Positions 19,610 to 29,959 of a DNA stretch of 64,000 bases are shown here, in pieces. Source of the stretch: Ichthyophis bannanicus (Eukaryota > Chordata > Amphibia > Gymnophiona > Ichthyophiidae); NCBI GenBank assembly GCA_033557465.1, contig CM066041.1, positions 153,549,532-153,613,531 of the forward strand, given 5' to 3'. Under the pieces are notes generated by a model, which saw only the letters and a list, made by a program, of their open reading frames with translations, made no database searches and had not been told where the DNA came from. A program made the position numbers and the translations under genes. The stretch's first letter is position 1, and every line of letters starts with the position of its first letter.

Positions 19610-21230
19610 TTAGCATAAAACCTCCAACCCCCATTGATTGGACATTATTTGGACCCAAGCAGGAAGAAAATCCCGAAGTCGCTCCCCAATCGGCTGACTT
19701 CCCACCGGGCTCCGCCTCGCGTCATTGTGGCTTACGCACCGCTGTGGCGGAGGAGGTTGCGAAACATCTATCTGCTCCCTGAAAACCGCGAAACCCCTGC
19801 GCTCGTGAAGCAAATCTTTGAAACCTCCCAATCGAGAGGTACGAAACCTCCGGAAGTCCTGAAACTGATCCCGAGAAGCTGGCAGGGATCTTCCTTGCTG
19901 AGGCTTATCTTCCAGCAGCCGTCCTCCTTTAGAATCTCCCAAATCCTTAACCAGCTTGTCTAGCTCTTCACCAAACAACAACCTTCCCTTAAAAGGAAGC
20001 TTACTAAGACGTGACGTAGAAGAACCATCTGCCGCCCAATTCCTCAACCACAGGTGATGACGAGCGGCCATCAAGAAAGCCATAGAATTTGCCAACAACC
20101 TGATCAAATCGTAGTGGACATCTGCTAAATAGGCCGACCCTGATTCCAGCCATGTCACATCCAGCCAGCGGTCCTGAGCCTGCTGAGATGGCTGCTGTAA
20201 ACGCTGAGACCACCTAAGGCAAGCTCTCGCTACCCAAGCTCCGCAAATGGCAGCTTGCAAAGAGAGAGAATTCACCTCAAAGGCTTGCTTCAATAGACCG
20301 TCCATCTTTCTGTCCTGCGCATCCTTCAATGCCGCACTGCCTTCCACTGGAATAGTGGTCTTTTTTGTCACCACGGATACCGCTGCATCAATACGCGGAG
20401 AACAAAACCTTTTCCTTCTCTTTGTCCGCCAAGGAGTAAAGCCTATTCATAGCTCTAACCCCCCACAACCCAGCTTCCGGCAAATCCCACTCATCTTGGA
20501 TCATCCGGTCCACTACTTGATGAACAGGAAATACCGCCTGAGTTTGCCGCACTGCCTGAATGAGAGGATCCTCCAGACCCTCTTCCTCCAAGGGCTGTGC
20601 CGAAGCCAGGTTAAGCGCCTGAAGTGACTCCATAATGAGTGCCGTGGGCTCCTCCTTGCGGAATACCCGAATGATTCTCGCCTGATCCTCAGGCTCTGGA
20701 ATCTCCCCATCCTTGAGGTCTTCCATTCCGGCCTCCTGCTCTAAATCTACATCCTCCGCCTTGGGCCAATCCGAATCCACGGGTGGATCCTCCAAGATGT
20801 CTGGCTCTCTTAGAAGGCCTCCCTGGTCCGCTCACAGACGAACCCGAGCCCAACTGCTGTAGGGAGCACCAAACGATAAAGGATCTGCCACAGCACCCTG
20901 CTGCCGCAAGCAGTAGGCTTGATGCATTATCAATACAAAATCTGGGGAAAACCCCCCAAGGGTCGCCCCCGATGTTGACGGAGCAACGGAACCCGCCGAT
21001 CCTGCTTGGCTTTCCAGAGGGGGCACGGACGCCACGTCCAACAGAGACTCCCCCTCGCCCTAGCTTTATCCTGATTCTCTTGTTCCATAGTGGATGAAGC
21101 CGCTGCACAGCCCCGGCAGACCCCTGCAAGAGAGAGCGCTCCCCTGCACGTACCACCCAAAGACACTGTGGATGCGAAGGCATTAGCTATGAGTCTCAAA
21201 GAATATACCTCAGAAAATAGAAAAAACAAT
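19610..21230 (-). pseudogene. DIRS gag-like protein, broken
   Basis: Structural protein region upstream of RT. The C-terminal piece 20374-19610 has KMDGLLKQAFEVNSLSLQAA, ARACLRWSQ and SKLPFKGRLLFGEELDKLVK, motifs seen in vertebrate DIRS gag. The middle piece 20795-20388 is acidic and ends near LYSLADKEKEK. The N-terminal part (21229-20832) is broken into overlapping frames with a residual Cys pair (GGTCRGA and GVCRGC). A frameshift near 20380 and stops near 20830 inactivate it. The analogous N-terminus of a second DIRS family is open at 63329-63634. Confidence 0.72.
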
Positions 21231-21984
21231 AGAAAATAAAAGCGAGCTACTTTCCAAATCCCTTTTTTTTTTTTTTTTTTTAAATAAAACTACCAAAAGA
21301 AACAAAATTAACCAAAGCACAGAAAATGAAAATGAAGTGAAATAAATGGAAATAAACTGAAACAAACTAAAATAAACCCTTCTGCAATGAGAGCGCTCCT
21401 ATCTCACAGCCTGAGTGCAGAGAAATGGCCGCGCTGCCTCGCGGTCTGAAAAAAAGCACAGGAAGAACTGCCTGCACCCGGCGGAGCTGTCTACCACCGC
21501 CAAGGCCCGATCCAGCCGCCCAGGCCTGATCCAGTCCGTCGCCGAAGCACTCACCTCTGCCTTAAACGAATGAACCACACTCAGCTGGCAGGAACGTAGC
21601 CCTTCAATCCGTGACGCTGCTCACATATAAAAGTGAGCCGCGAAGGCGGAGAGGGCTCTCCGGACCCCGCTGCTGCTCTCAACAGACCATGCAGCACTCT
21701 TACACCGCCCAGCAGAACGATCCTACCACTGCACCTCTCCCCTCCATCCAAACTAGGAGGGAGTGCAGGACAAGGCCCCGGAGCCGGATCAAGCAGAAAA
21801 GAACCCACAGAAAGTGGTTCAATTCCTGCCAAGGAAAGCCTTTTTTTTTTGTTTTGTTTTGTTTTTAAAGACACAGTCCCAAAAATTAAAGAAATGGTAG
21901 GGGAAAAAGAAACCCTTAAACTATCTAGTCTAACTACACTCCTTATGTGTTCCTCTAGTGAGCCCAGAAACTAGGTTTACTATC

Positions 21985-22141
21985 TCCTCCTGCTGCATGG
22001 AGACTGGACACACTGGGGCTGATGGGAGAGACCAGCAGGATATATCCAGTGATGTCACAATTTGGACATGCCCAGTCTCCAATGCTGAAGGAGGAGGTAC
22101 ACTACCCAGAGGTGGAGGACTGAACTGGAGGAACGACAAGG
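21985..22141. repeat. DIRS right inverted terminal repeat
   Basis: Complement of the left terminal repeat. The outermost end, GGAACGACAAGG, is not shared with the left end but is represented in the internal complementary region. This is the 5' (promoter) end relative to the genes. Confidence 0.88.
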
Positions 22142-22375
22142 AATTTATATTCTTTATAATGGTTTCTATTATTTTGCCTGGTCTGTAGTTTCCCAGATCA
22201 CCCCTGGAACTCTTTTTAAAAACTGGAGTTACATTAGCCACTCTCTCAGGTACTACAAATGATTTTAATGATAGTTCACAGATTACTTATAGTAGATTTG
22301 CAATCTCATATTTCAGTTCTTTCAACATCTTTGGATGTATACCAACCAGGCCAGCAGATTTCCTATTTCTCATTC
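22142..22375 (-). mobile_element. CR1 LINE, right part (split by DIRS)
   Basis: Continuation of the CR1 from 16069-16263: TGGTTTCTATTATTTTGCC, GTCTGTAGTTTCCCAGATCA and GATTTTAATGATAGTTCACAG match the CR1 copies at 53270-53420. Confidence 0.85.
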
Positions 22376-23000
22376 ACTTATCTTTGAATCCAGTGTTCAG
22401 TGGTATTCAGGTGCAAGTCACAAAAGCTAATGTTCATGCATTGCCCAACATGGCCTAAATGCTGATTACTCAGGCCGATCAAGGTCCTTAGGATCAGAGG
22501 ATCAAGCAACAGAATCCCGTCACAGGGATCCAATTCTGATGGGTATTTTCCATGCATCTAAGACCTTTCCAGCACATCAGTCAATGCTGCTGCAGAATTC
22601 TTAGGCTTTTATGGAAGCCAAGCTCTCCGTTTCTAAATCCATTGATAGGTTTTAGTCATTACCTAAACCTTAGCAGGACATCTAGCTATGGATGCCAGAG
22701 GTAGATGTGCAGTTGAAGGGGCACTGTGCTTTGAGATCTGAAAGATATTTGACTAGAAATAGTTTTGCACTATGCCTTTGAGGAGACTGGGATGGCACTC
22801 CAATCAGCCATCTGTGGAGGTTATGTAGCCAGAGCCCTGCTGCATTGAATTTGGCAAATTCAGGTGCATGGCTTTGATCAGGGCCATTATTCAAATTAGC
22901 ATTGGCCTTTTTGGCTGATGCTTTTTATGATCTCATTTAGGTATCTGCTAAATGCATGGTCACAGTGGTATCTGAACATAGAAGGCTTTGGTCTAAGGCA
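22376..23000 (+). pseudogene. Probable DIRS gag fragment
   Basis: Plus-strand translation has stop-interrupted islands (SPAALNLANSGAWL, GPLFKLALAFLADAFYDLI, SAKCMVTVV) resembling the gag C-terminal helices of vertebrate DIRS elements. The family differs from the complete element next to it. No terminal repeats were seen. Confidence 0.45.
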
Positions 23001-23004
23001 ATGA

Positions 23005-23150
23005 TTCTCAACACAGTCCTCTAGACACACCTAGCCAGGCTAACCACAATGAATATGTATGAAATAGATTTGCATGCACTGCCTCCATTGTATGCAAATC
23101 TTTATCATGCATATTCATTGTGATTATCCTGAAAACCATGATATACACAG
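23005..23150. repeat. Short palindromic MITE-like repeat with paired octamers
   Basis: TCTCAACACAGTCCTCTAGACACACCTAGCC leads into a palindromic core in which GATTTGCAT and ATGCAAATC face each other, flanked by CACAATGAATATGTATGA and TCATGCATATTCATTGTG. Non-coding. Transposon superfamily not determined. Confidence 0.6.
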
Positions 23151-23235
23151 TATTTGTTGCCAACACCATAATTCAAAGGCATCAATTTTCTTCCTATCTT
23201 TTTCACTGTCCAACTTTCGCATCCATATTGATGGA

Positions 23236-23558
23236 CAGGCCTGTACCTAGCTCTGTGCGAGCAGTGCGGCCGCACAGGGCGCAAAGGTTTAAGGGGTGCA
23301 TTTTAGCTGTCTTCCGTTGCCTGCTGCGGCTACTTTTTCTTCTCTCAGCGGCGGCAGGCAATGGTAGGACAGCTAAAATCTAAAATGCACCCCTTAAACC
23401 TTCTCGTCGGCTCTTGCAGGGAGGAAAAAGATCTGCTTAGCATGCCAGCAACTTGCACATTGGGCGTGCCTCTTCTCTCCTGCTGCGGGGGGGGAGGGGG
23501 AGGTGTGTGCCCGATGTGCAAGTCGCACAGGGTGCGATCTTTCCTCAATACGGCCCTG
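23236..23558. mobile_element. hAT-type MITE with 8-bp TSD
   Basis: Termini CAGGCCTGTACC and complement of CAGGGCCGTATT, flanked by TTGATGGA at 23228-23235 and 23559-23566. The interior has an inverted repeat centred near 23340 (TTAAGGGGTGCATTTTAG and its complement). GC-rich, 323 bp, non-coding. Confidence 0.88.
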
Positions 23559-23566
23559 TTGATGGA

Positions 23567-23920
23567 TATGTAGAAAGTAAATAAGATTGCTACAGCTGGG
23601 TCACCATGGATTTCAGGTATCTCACTTACAATAAATAAAATCTCAGTCCCTCACTAGATCTGTAATGTGCTGAATTTCAGCTTCAGACACCTCCTGGAAG
23701 GTATTTACTATAAAGCTTTGAAGATTTATTCTAGCTAAGGGTGCCGCCTGACTCAAGACCGAACGCAATTTAGGATAGCTATCCAGAGGGTCGCCATGAG
23801 CGACTCGACGGCACTTAACAACAAGGGTGCTCTCTTGCAGAAAAGTGCTCCAAGTGGTTAATCAACTTGGGACAAGAAAATACCAGACCAAGCCAATGCC
23901 CTCATGATTTTATGCACCAG
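23567..23920. other. Mostly unassigned; SINE-like tail at 23770-23825
   Basis: 23770-23825 reads GGGTCGCCATGAGCGACTCG then ACGGCACTTAACAACAA, resembling a tRNA-SINE 3' region known in several amniotes. The rest is unrecognised. Confidence 0.35.
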
Positions 23921-24106
23921 GGTTCAAATCCCACTCACTCCCCTTGTAGCTTTGGACAAGCCACTTAACCTTCCACTGCCTCAGGTACAAATTTAGATTG
24001 TAAGCCTTCTGGAGACAGCAAAATAATTAGTGTACCTGAATGTAACTCACTTTGAACTGTTACTAGAAAGGCATAAGATAAATACTAATAAATAAATAAA
24101 ACATAA
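23921..24106 (+). repeat. MIR/CORE-like SINE with L2-type tail
   Basis: GGTTCAAATCCCACTC (B box), then GACAAGCCACTTAACCTT and CACTGCCTCAGGTAC, which resemble the CORE segment, followed by AGATTGTAAGCCTTCTGGAG, an L2-like 3' end, and an (ATAA)n tail. Diverged. Confidence 0.65.
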
Positions 24107-24574
24107 ATACATATGTTCTGTGCCTTTTTCTTATTTTCTTTTAAACCTTCTAACACTTTTGATTACTGATATTTGGGTTCTAGATGCTGTAGCCTGGATC
24201 AAGTGGCAGGGACCCCCCACACCTGGCCCCAGCCCTGGGAGGGGGATCCCTTGGCCCGATCGCTGGGTCAGTGTTGCTTATACCATGTTAGAGGTGGTGT
24301 AAGCAGCATGTCCCCTTTCACCTGGTGGGAAGTACAGGGCTATGACCAGAATCGGTCCTGTATGTCCTGCCGGGCTGGCCTGCTCCTACTCTGCCCAGAT
24401 CCCGCCTTCGCTCTGCCCAAATCCCACCCCTTTCCGACTCTCCCCAGACACATTGGGCCCAGACACATTGCGGGGCTGCAGGTCCCGCTGGGATGAGCAG
24501 CCCCACAACCTGTATCTTTGCTCTGAGTAGATTGCAGAGAGCATGCTGGACAGTATGAAACAATCAGGGCAGAT
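24107..24574. other. Unassigned sequence
   Basis: No recognised gene or repeat. Open frames have no familiar motif. Moderately GC-rich in 24200-24500. Confidence 0.3.
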
Positions 24575-26265
24575 AAGGCAGGTCTGGAGAAGTCTGGTGA
24601 AATGCTTTAAAGGTCAGAATAAGAATTTTGTACTGAATACGGACTTTTACTGGAAGCTAGTGATGGCGAATAAGTAGGGGAATTACATGATTAAACTTAT
24701 TTGCATGAGTCAGAATACAAATGGCGATATTCTGTATAGTACGAAGGCACTTAAGTTCAGCTTTGGGCAAGCCAGCATATATGGCATTACAGTAATCAAG
24801 TCGGGATATAACTATAGCAGGAATAATGGTAGTCTGAGAGTGTGAGTCAAGGAAAGAATGGATAGCCCAAAAATGTCTCAAAGAGTTGAAAGATGTCTTG
24901 ACCACCTGACTGATGTGTTGGGAGAAGGTGAGACTGGAGTCAAAAAGCAAAAAGGATAGGATGATGATATGACCCTTCACATTGGGTGTGATATCTGGGG
25001 CAACGAAACATTCCCCCCCCCCCCCCCAGTGAGCCATGTAGCCGAGAACTTACTTGGGCTAAGTTGAAGACAGTTCTGGTGCATCTAATCTACAACCAAA
25101 GCGAGACAATGGTTCATCGGGGCAACATCTGGATTAACAGGGTCAAAAAATGTCATCTGCATAGACAAAGGCTGATACTCCATTGCTCTGATTCAATGTT
25201 AAGTAAGGAACTCAGGAAGATGTTGAAAAGGATGGTGGCAAAGACAAATCCCTCTGGGACACTGCATGTAACCGGAACACAAAAAGACCTCAAGGACTTC
25301 CGCAAATCCCTCAAGACACACCTGCTCACGGATTCATTTGAACAAATACCATAACCCATCGTCTCACAGTTTTGCCACCCGGCCACAGAATCCAAAGACC
25401 CAGTCCTGGGCCCCCCCCCCCCCCCAGGAATATATGTATGTCTCGGACCCCTATGTTAATTGTAGACCCTGTCATGTCCCTGACCACCTTGATTGAAGGA
25501 TAAAACTGGCCAAATAAATAAATAAATGAATGGAAGAATTATTGTTGATATGAGCAGAAAAACAATGCTCAGATAGAAAAGACTGAAAGCACTGTAGAAC
25601 GATGCCGTGAACACAGGTTGAGTGTAACTGAGATAATGAAAGATCATTATTTACAAGTTTGAATGCACTAGAGAGATCCAAACAAATAACCAAAGCGATG
25701 TTAAATCAAGTGTGCTATGAATATTGTTTAAAAGAGCTACCAAATTAATCTCGGTAGAGTAGTTTGTATGGAAGCCTGATTGGTGTTGATGTAAGATAAG
25801 CGAATGATCCAGGTGGTTGTTATGTTGAGCAAAGATGAGTCTTTTGGTAAGTTGTAAGAGAAACGGCAAGTTAGAGACAGTATGGTAATTAGAAGGGTCC
25901 TGTTTTGATGGAACCAGATCTATTGAGAGACTATTATTGATTATCAAGCAGGCAATTGGTAACAATCCTAAAGAGACCTCCCCTACCAAAGAGGCTGGGA
26001 TGGGATCCAGGACATAAGTTGTTTTCCGAGTGGAAGTGAAAATCTTCTTTAGGGCACAATCAGTGACTAAGGTAAAGTTAGACCCGATGTGAGTTGGAAC
26101 TGCTGGTGGTGTTAGAGGAGCAGTAGGAAAAATAAAGAGTGCTACAGTTGGGAATTGATGACAAAGATTCTCAATTTTATTGAAAAAGGAGGCAGCCAAA
26201 CAATCGAATAACGGGCCATCCCATGGTCGAAGATAAGGGTATATACAATTTGTGATTTGGAGCCT
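24575..26265 (-). mobile_element. Rex-like (CR1-group) LINE ORF2, interrupted
   Basis: Minus-strand RT and C-terminal domain. Upstream part (26265-25560): DPIPASLVGEVSLGLLP, SNYHTVSNLPFLLQLTKRL and HQSGFHTNYSTEINLVAL (RT motifs). Downstream part (25037-24657): DSSLTFSQHISQVV, SRLDYCNAIYAGLP and LRTIQNIAICIL. Several frame breaks, and a foreign LINE 3' end is inserted at 25262-25540. Homopolymeric C runs near 25014 and 25411. Confidence 0.72.
25262..25540 (+). mobile_element. LINE 3' end fragment nested in Rex-like LINE
   Basis: Plus-strand LKDFRKSLKTHLLTDSFEQ, a C-terminal LINE motif, then untranslated sequence ending AAATAAATAAATAAATGAATG. Orientation is opposite to the surrounding LINE, whose coding trace resumes after it. 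Confidence 0.65.
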
Positions 26266-26798
26266 GTGACAGAAAATGTATGAGAAGAGACTTGAAGACC
26301 TAAATATGCATAGCCTAGAGGAGAGGAGGGATTGAGGAGATATGATACAGACCTTTAAATACTTAAAGGGTATCAATGAACAAACAAACCTTTTTCAAAG
26401 AAGGAGAAGCTGTAAATCTAGAGGGCATAAAATGAATCTGCAAGACAGTAAACGTAAAAGCAACATCAGGAAATACTTTTTTACTGAAACGGTAGTGGAT
26501 GCTTGGAATGCTCTCCCGACAGAAGTGGTGGGGGAAAATATAGTGAAGGAATTCAAAATGGCATGGGGCAGATACAGTGGATCCCTTTATAGCAAGAGGA
26601 TGAAATCAAAGCAAACTTATTTATATTTCAATAAATAGAGAGTGACTAACCTGCACGGCGCATCAGTTACAACCCTAAACAGAGGCATAGAGGGAGTGAC
26701 CTGCACAGAGCTGCAGTTACTGCTTCTCTAGTTACCTTACTGGGCAGAGTAGATGGACCATATTGGTCCTTATCTGCCGTCATATATTATGTTACTAT
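26266..26798 (+). mobile_element. CR1 LINE 3' fragment
   Basis: Plus-strand MIQTFKYLKGINEQTN, KYFFTETVVDAWNALPTEVV and the terminus GGGCAGAGTAGATGGACC...ATATATTATGTTAC; same family as 7195-7858. Confidence 0.8.
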
Positions 26799-26877
26799 TG
26801 TTTTCTTATGTCTGTGAATAACATCTTATTCAGTATGAGCCAGCCATCTCTGTACAGCAAAGTAGTTAATTCAGGGC
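26799..26877 (+). pseudogene. Decayed partial copy of the 27520 exon
   Basis: Shares TTATGTCTGTG, then AGTATGAGCCAGCC, TCTGTACAGC and AAGTA with 27503-27600. About 12 bases including the splice acceptor and first codons are missing, and several substitutions separate them. It is cut by CR1 sequence on both sides (26798 and 26878). It cannot be spliced as the true exon is. Confidence 0.7.
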
Positions 26878-27345
26878 AACACAATAATAATGGGAGATTT
26901 CAATTATCCCAATATAGACAGGGTAAATGTCAGCTTGGGCTACGCTAGGGAGATAGCAGTTATTTATTTCATCTGGGAACTTTGTGTGGAGCAGTTGGTC
27001 CTTGAGCCAACAAGAGGGATAGTTCTTAAGAGAAATGCAGGATTTGGTACAAGAGAACAGTAAGGGGGGAGGGGGCACTTGGCAAAATCAGTTATAACCT
27101 GATTAAATTTGGGATAACTGAAATCTCCCATCATTACTGTATTGCCAAATGTGTTAGCTTCTCTAATTGCTATTAGAATTTCATTATCTGTCTGTTCATG
27201 CTGACCAGGCAAATTGTAGTATACATCCACCACTTCCTCATAACACATGGAATTTCTAGCCATAAAGATTACACAATGCATTTTGTTTTCAGCAGAACTT
27301 TTATCCTGTCTGGCTTTCTGCTGTCTTTACATATAGTGGCACCCC
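26878..27345. mobile_element. Two CR1 endonuclease fragments, head to head
   Basis: 26878-26950 reads plus-strand CR1 (TAATAATGGGAGATTTCAAT, the GDFNYP region). 26951-27345 reads minus-strand CR1 endonuclease (VDVYYNLPGQHEQTDNEIL, then GDFSYPKFN), ending in a C16 run at 27343. The opposite orientations show an inversion or two insertions. Confidence 0.7.
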
Positions 27346-27519
27346 CCCCCCCCCCCCCGAACAATTTGCTATTTTCCAAAAATCTTTGGTCTCTTATTTA
27401 GAACAGATGCTCTTAAGGAGTGGCATGACATAATCACAATCACGTCTACCGTAACCAGACATATGGATTCTTTAAATACTATGATAGTAGCTGAAGTTAT
27501 TGTGTTCTCATGTCTGTAG

Positions 27520-27616
27520 GTGATTAGAAGGGCAAATGATATCCTGTGCAGTATGAGCCAGCCGTCTGTGTGCAGCGAAGTACTTCACTCCACTCAGGGC
27601 ATTGCCTACATTTCAG
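27520..27616 (+). CDS. SYNRG: Coding exon of a synergin gamma-like gene (exon 1 of 3 seen)
   Basis: 97-base internal exon. Acceptor TTGTGTTCTCATGTCTGTAG ends at 27519; donor is GTACGT at 27617. It encodes 32 codons starting VIRRANDILCSMSQPSVCSE and ending in a split Gly codon (phase 1), completed by GA at 35936. I read it as the C-terminal region of synergin gamma (an AP-1 adaptor and clathrin-associated protein of the trans-Golgi/endosome route), where a segment of the type ANxxFxSxSxxSV...EVxxSxQGxxYLxG precedes the EVYRV segment. The divergence allows a paralogue. Upstream exons were not found in the window. Family identity is from memory; splice sites and phase are seen directly. Confidence 0.68.
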
Positions 27617-27859
27617 GTACGTCACAAGTGTGCAGTCACTCAACTCTTCTGCAGCTGACTGCATGGCTGGAACATCTATTTAACATGTCAGAATAGATAT
27701 AGGGAGTTGTTTTCTTTCTAATACCAGCTTTGCAGTTCTTTTCTCCAGGTTCCTCCCATTTCCCAGTGCCTCCTTTCATCTTGGCTCCTCTAGTTTTTCT
27801 TTCCCATAGATGATATGTTTCCAAATCCAGTTCTCAGAAGCAGGGGGCATCACTAGCCA
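27617..27859. other. Intron sequence, unassigned
   Basis: No repeat recognised; contains several pyrimidine-rich stretches. Confidence 0.3.
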
Positions 27860-28352
27860 GGAGCACATAGACAATATTCATGCCCCCAAATCTACTGGCC
27901 AATGCTCTGAAAATGCTGCTCTCTAACACAATGACTTCAAAGAGCTTTCCTTCCTCTTTGAACCTGAAGGTTAGAGGAAAAGGAAAAAAACCCATAGCAG
28001 CAGAGGAAAAGTGTTGCCTAAAAATTCCCCTTCTGCAGTACAGCTACAAAAATAAATCATTAGGCAATGCAGCAGAAAAGGTTAGCTATTGAGAATAAAA
28101 AAAAGCCTCTAGAAACTCTCAGGCAGAGAATTTGTATTCAACAGCCACATAATTACCTTGCTTGCAATGGAGGTCCTCTAGGAATGGAGGAAGAGGATGT
28201 AAATCCCGAAGGAGTCCTAAGAGAGGATCTGAGAGTGCAGGTGAGAAATTTGCACAAATGAGTATTTACCTGCTGGGAAATTGTCATAATAATTTTGAGA
28301 AAAGGGATATGTGGGTTTAATTAATACATTCTGTGTCTTTTTAAAACTCTTT
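27860..28352 (+). mobile_element. CR1 5' UTR, left part
   Basis: Shares GCAATGCAGCAGAAAAGGTTAGC, GAATAAAAAAAAGCCTC and CTCTCAGGCAGAGAATTTGT-type sequence (complement) with 50231-50530. Continues after the MITE at 28799 into a CR1 ORF1 start. Confidence 0.6.
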
Positions 28353-28798
28353 GGGGCCCTTTTACTAAAGGGTGTTATGGTGTTGCACCTAATGTGCCAA
28401 TAATGCTCAAAACCATAGCGTGTTAGGTGCAACATCAACCTGTTAACTGTCGGAGGTGTGAAAAACATGTTCTTGCAGTTAATGCAGTGCACCCTGCCCT
28501 AACGTGGCCTAAAATTAGAACAGATGCACTTACCTCCACCTATGGAAGTACGAGTCAAGTGCACCTGCACTAATCACTCACCTGGCAGTTAGAACGGGGT
28601 GCGCTGACTTCAAGGTGTTCACCCTGCCTACTCTCTGCTCCTAACCACCCACTTACTCCCAACACACGCAGCAGTTAGCAAAGTAATTGGGCCATGCTGT
28701 GTTGGTCCTGCACTAATGGTTAACACGGGTCACAATGTGTGGTTAATGCATGCTGTAATCGGCGCTAAACGTTGAGCACTCTTTAGTAAAAGGGCCCC
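28353..28798. mobile_element. MITE with perfect 18-bp TIRs
   Basis: TIR GGGGCCCTTTTACTAAAG and its exact complement CTTTAGTAAAAGGGCCCC, 446 bp apart. Flanked by TTT on both sides, so a 3-bp duplication (Harbinger-like) is likely. Non-coding. Related TIRs (TTTACTAAA core) occur at 48251 and 62452. Confidence 0.85.
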
Positions 28799-29320
28799 TT
28801 TGTTTCTTTTAAAAGGTCAGAAAAAAATAGGCAAATACATAAGCTCTCTGTTAAAGTTTCTCACTCATGAGCCCCGACTTCAACCTATCCCAGGTTCAGT
28901 CTTTGATTTTTAGGCTTCTGATCTAATTAAGGGGATATAAGGGACATTTTTCACCACAAGATTTAGTTGGGTGGGGATTTTCATCAGTAAGCGATTAAAC
29001 TTTAGCAGGGGAATAATTTTAGGTCCTTTACAGTTCATTGAGAAGCAAACTAGTTTAAAATATGCCTAATAAACCTAAGTGACTTTATATCAGTTGAAGC
29101 ATCCTTAATCCCTTAGTAACTTTACAGTAAATAATTAAATTAGCTAGTTCAGCAGCAAGATGGGGGCTTTCCAGTTTTTTGCACCTATTGCCACATATAT
29201 GATTAACTTCCAGCTGGTGAAAGGTCATATGTGTGCACTTGATGCAAAGAATTCCTGACTCTCAGAATCAAAGTGGTTTTACAAGGCAAGTCAAACATTA
29301 CATGGTTAATCAAACTTGTT
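28799..29320 (+). mobile_element. CR1 5' UTR and ORF1 start, right part
   Basis: Resumes after the MITE. 29150-29290 reads CAGCAAGATGGGGGCTTTCC...CAGCTGGTGAAAGGTCATAT, matching the complement of 13080-13190 in the CR1 5' half. Confidence 0.65.
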
Positions 29321-29395
29321 ACATAGTAAGGTGGGAAGGTAGACATGCGGAAGATGCTTAGTTGCAACTTATGTACAAAGAGGCATATATACATT

Positions 29396-29952
29396 GGGGG
29401 TTATTCTGAGACACGAATAGCGGGGATGGACATCCCAACGATGACGTTAGTCAGGGGTGGGCAATGGGCGATCACTGGCCCTGGATGTACAGGGCCAATT
29501 CTATTGTCGGCCCTGTACATCCAGTGCCGGCGAAATGTCCAGGAAGTTTCTTTTTAGTGATGCCGGGGCACGGATGGGGCTGAGGATGCCAGGGATTATT
29601 CTCCACAGCCCGACCCTGGCCTTAGGAGGCTGGATCGGGGGTCAGTCTGCAGGGAATAATCACTTTCACTTTAACCCGGCGGCTGGCATCGTGGCTTTTA
29701 AATGGAGCCGCGGTGCCATGGCAACATGACGCCATGGTGCCGCAGCTCCATTTAACAGCCCTGACTGAGCTGTGGCTGTACATGCAAGCCAGGACTGAAT
29801 CACAGTCCTGGCCTGCACGTACATGCTTAGTTGCAATTCTGATCCCAAGGGGCTAGACGTGCCTTGGGGGAATCAGAATCAAGCTCCCCTTTGTATGTCC
29901 GGCTCAGACCGGACGTATAAAGGGGATGTACGTGCGGGTCAGAATCGGGCCC
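29396..29952. mobile_element. GC-rich MITE, 3-bp TSD
   Basis: Ends GGGGGTTATTCTGA and complement of GGGCCCGATTCTGA, flanked by ATT (or CATT). Contains an internal palindrome (GGCCCTGTACATCCAG against CTGGATGTACAGGGCC). Same family as 52621-53102. Non-coding. Confidence 0.75.
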
Positions 29953-29959
29953 ATTATGT

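Larger units (their letters stand above)
16264..22141 (-). mobile_element. DIRS-type tyrosine-recombinase retrotransposon, about 5.9 kb
   Basis: Minus-strand order: terminal repeat, gag-like region, RT-RNase H-methyltransferase-like frame, tyrosine recombinase, internal complementary region, terminal repeat; this is the DIRS layout. The ends are set by the interrupted CR1: left flank GTTCACT and right flank AATTTATATTC join into uninterrupted CR1 with no target-site duplication, as expected for recombinase-mediated integration of a circular intermediate. All genes carry frameshifts or stops, so it is no longer autonomous, but the architecture is complete. Confidence 0.93.

Noticed and set aside
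20689..21183. 164-codon minus-strand frame as the DIRS gag start
   Set aside because: Gly/Arg/Ser-rich out-of-frame reading; gag motifs in this interval fall in other frames.
23670..23695. Possible upstream SYNRG exon (TTTCAG then CTTCAGACACCTCCTGGAAG and GTATTT)
   Set aside because: Too short, weak donor, and a stop follows in the only frame resembling the family; no supporting similarity.
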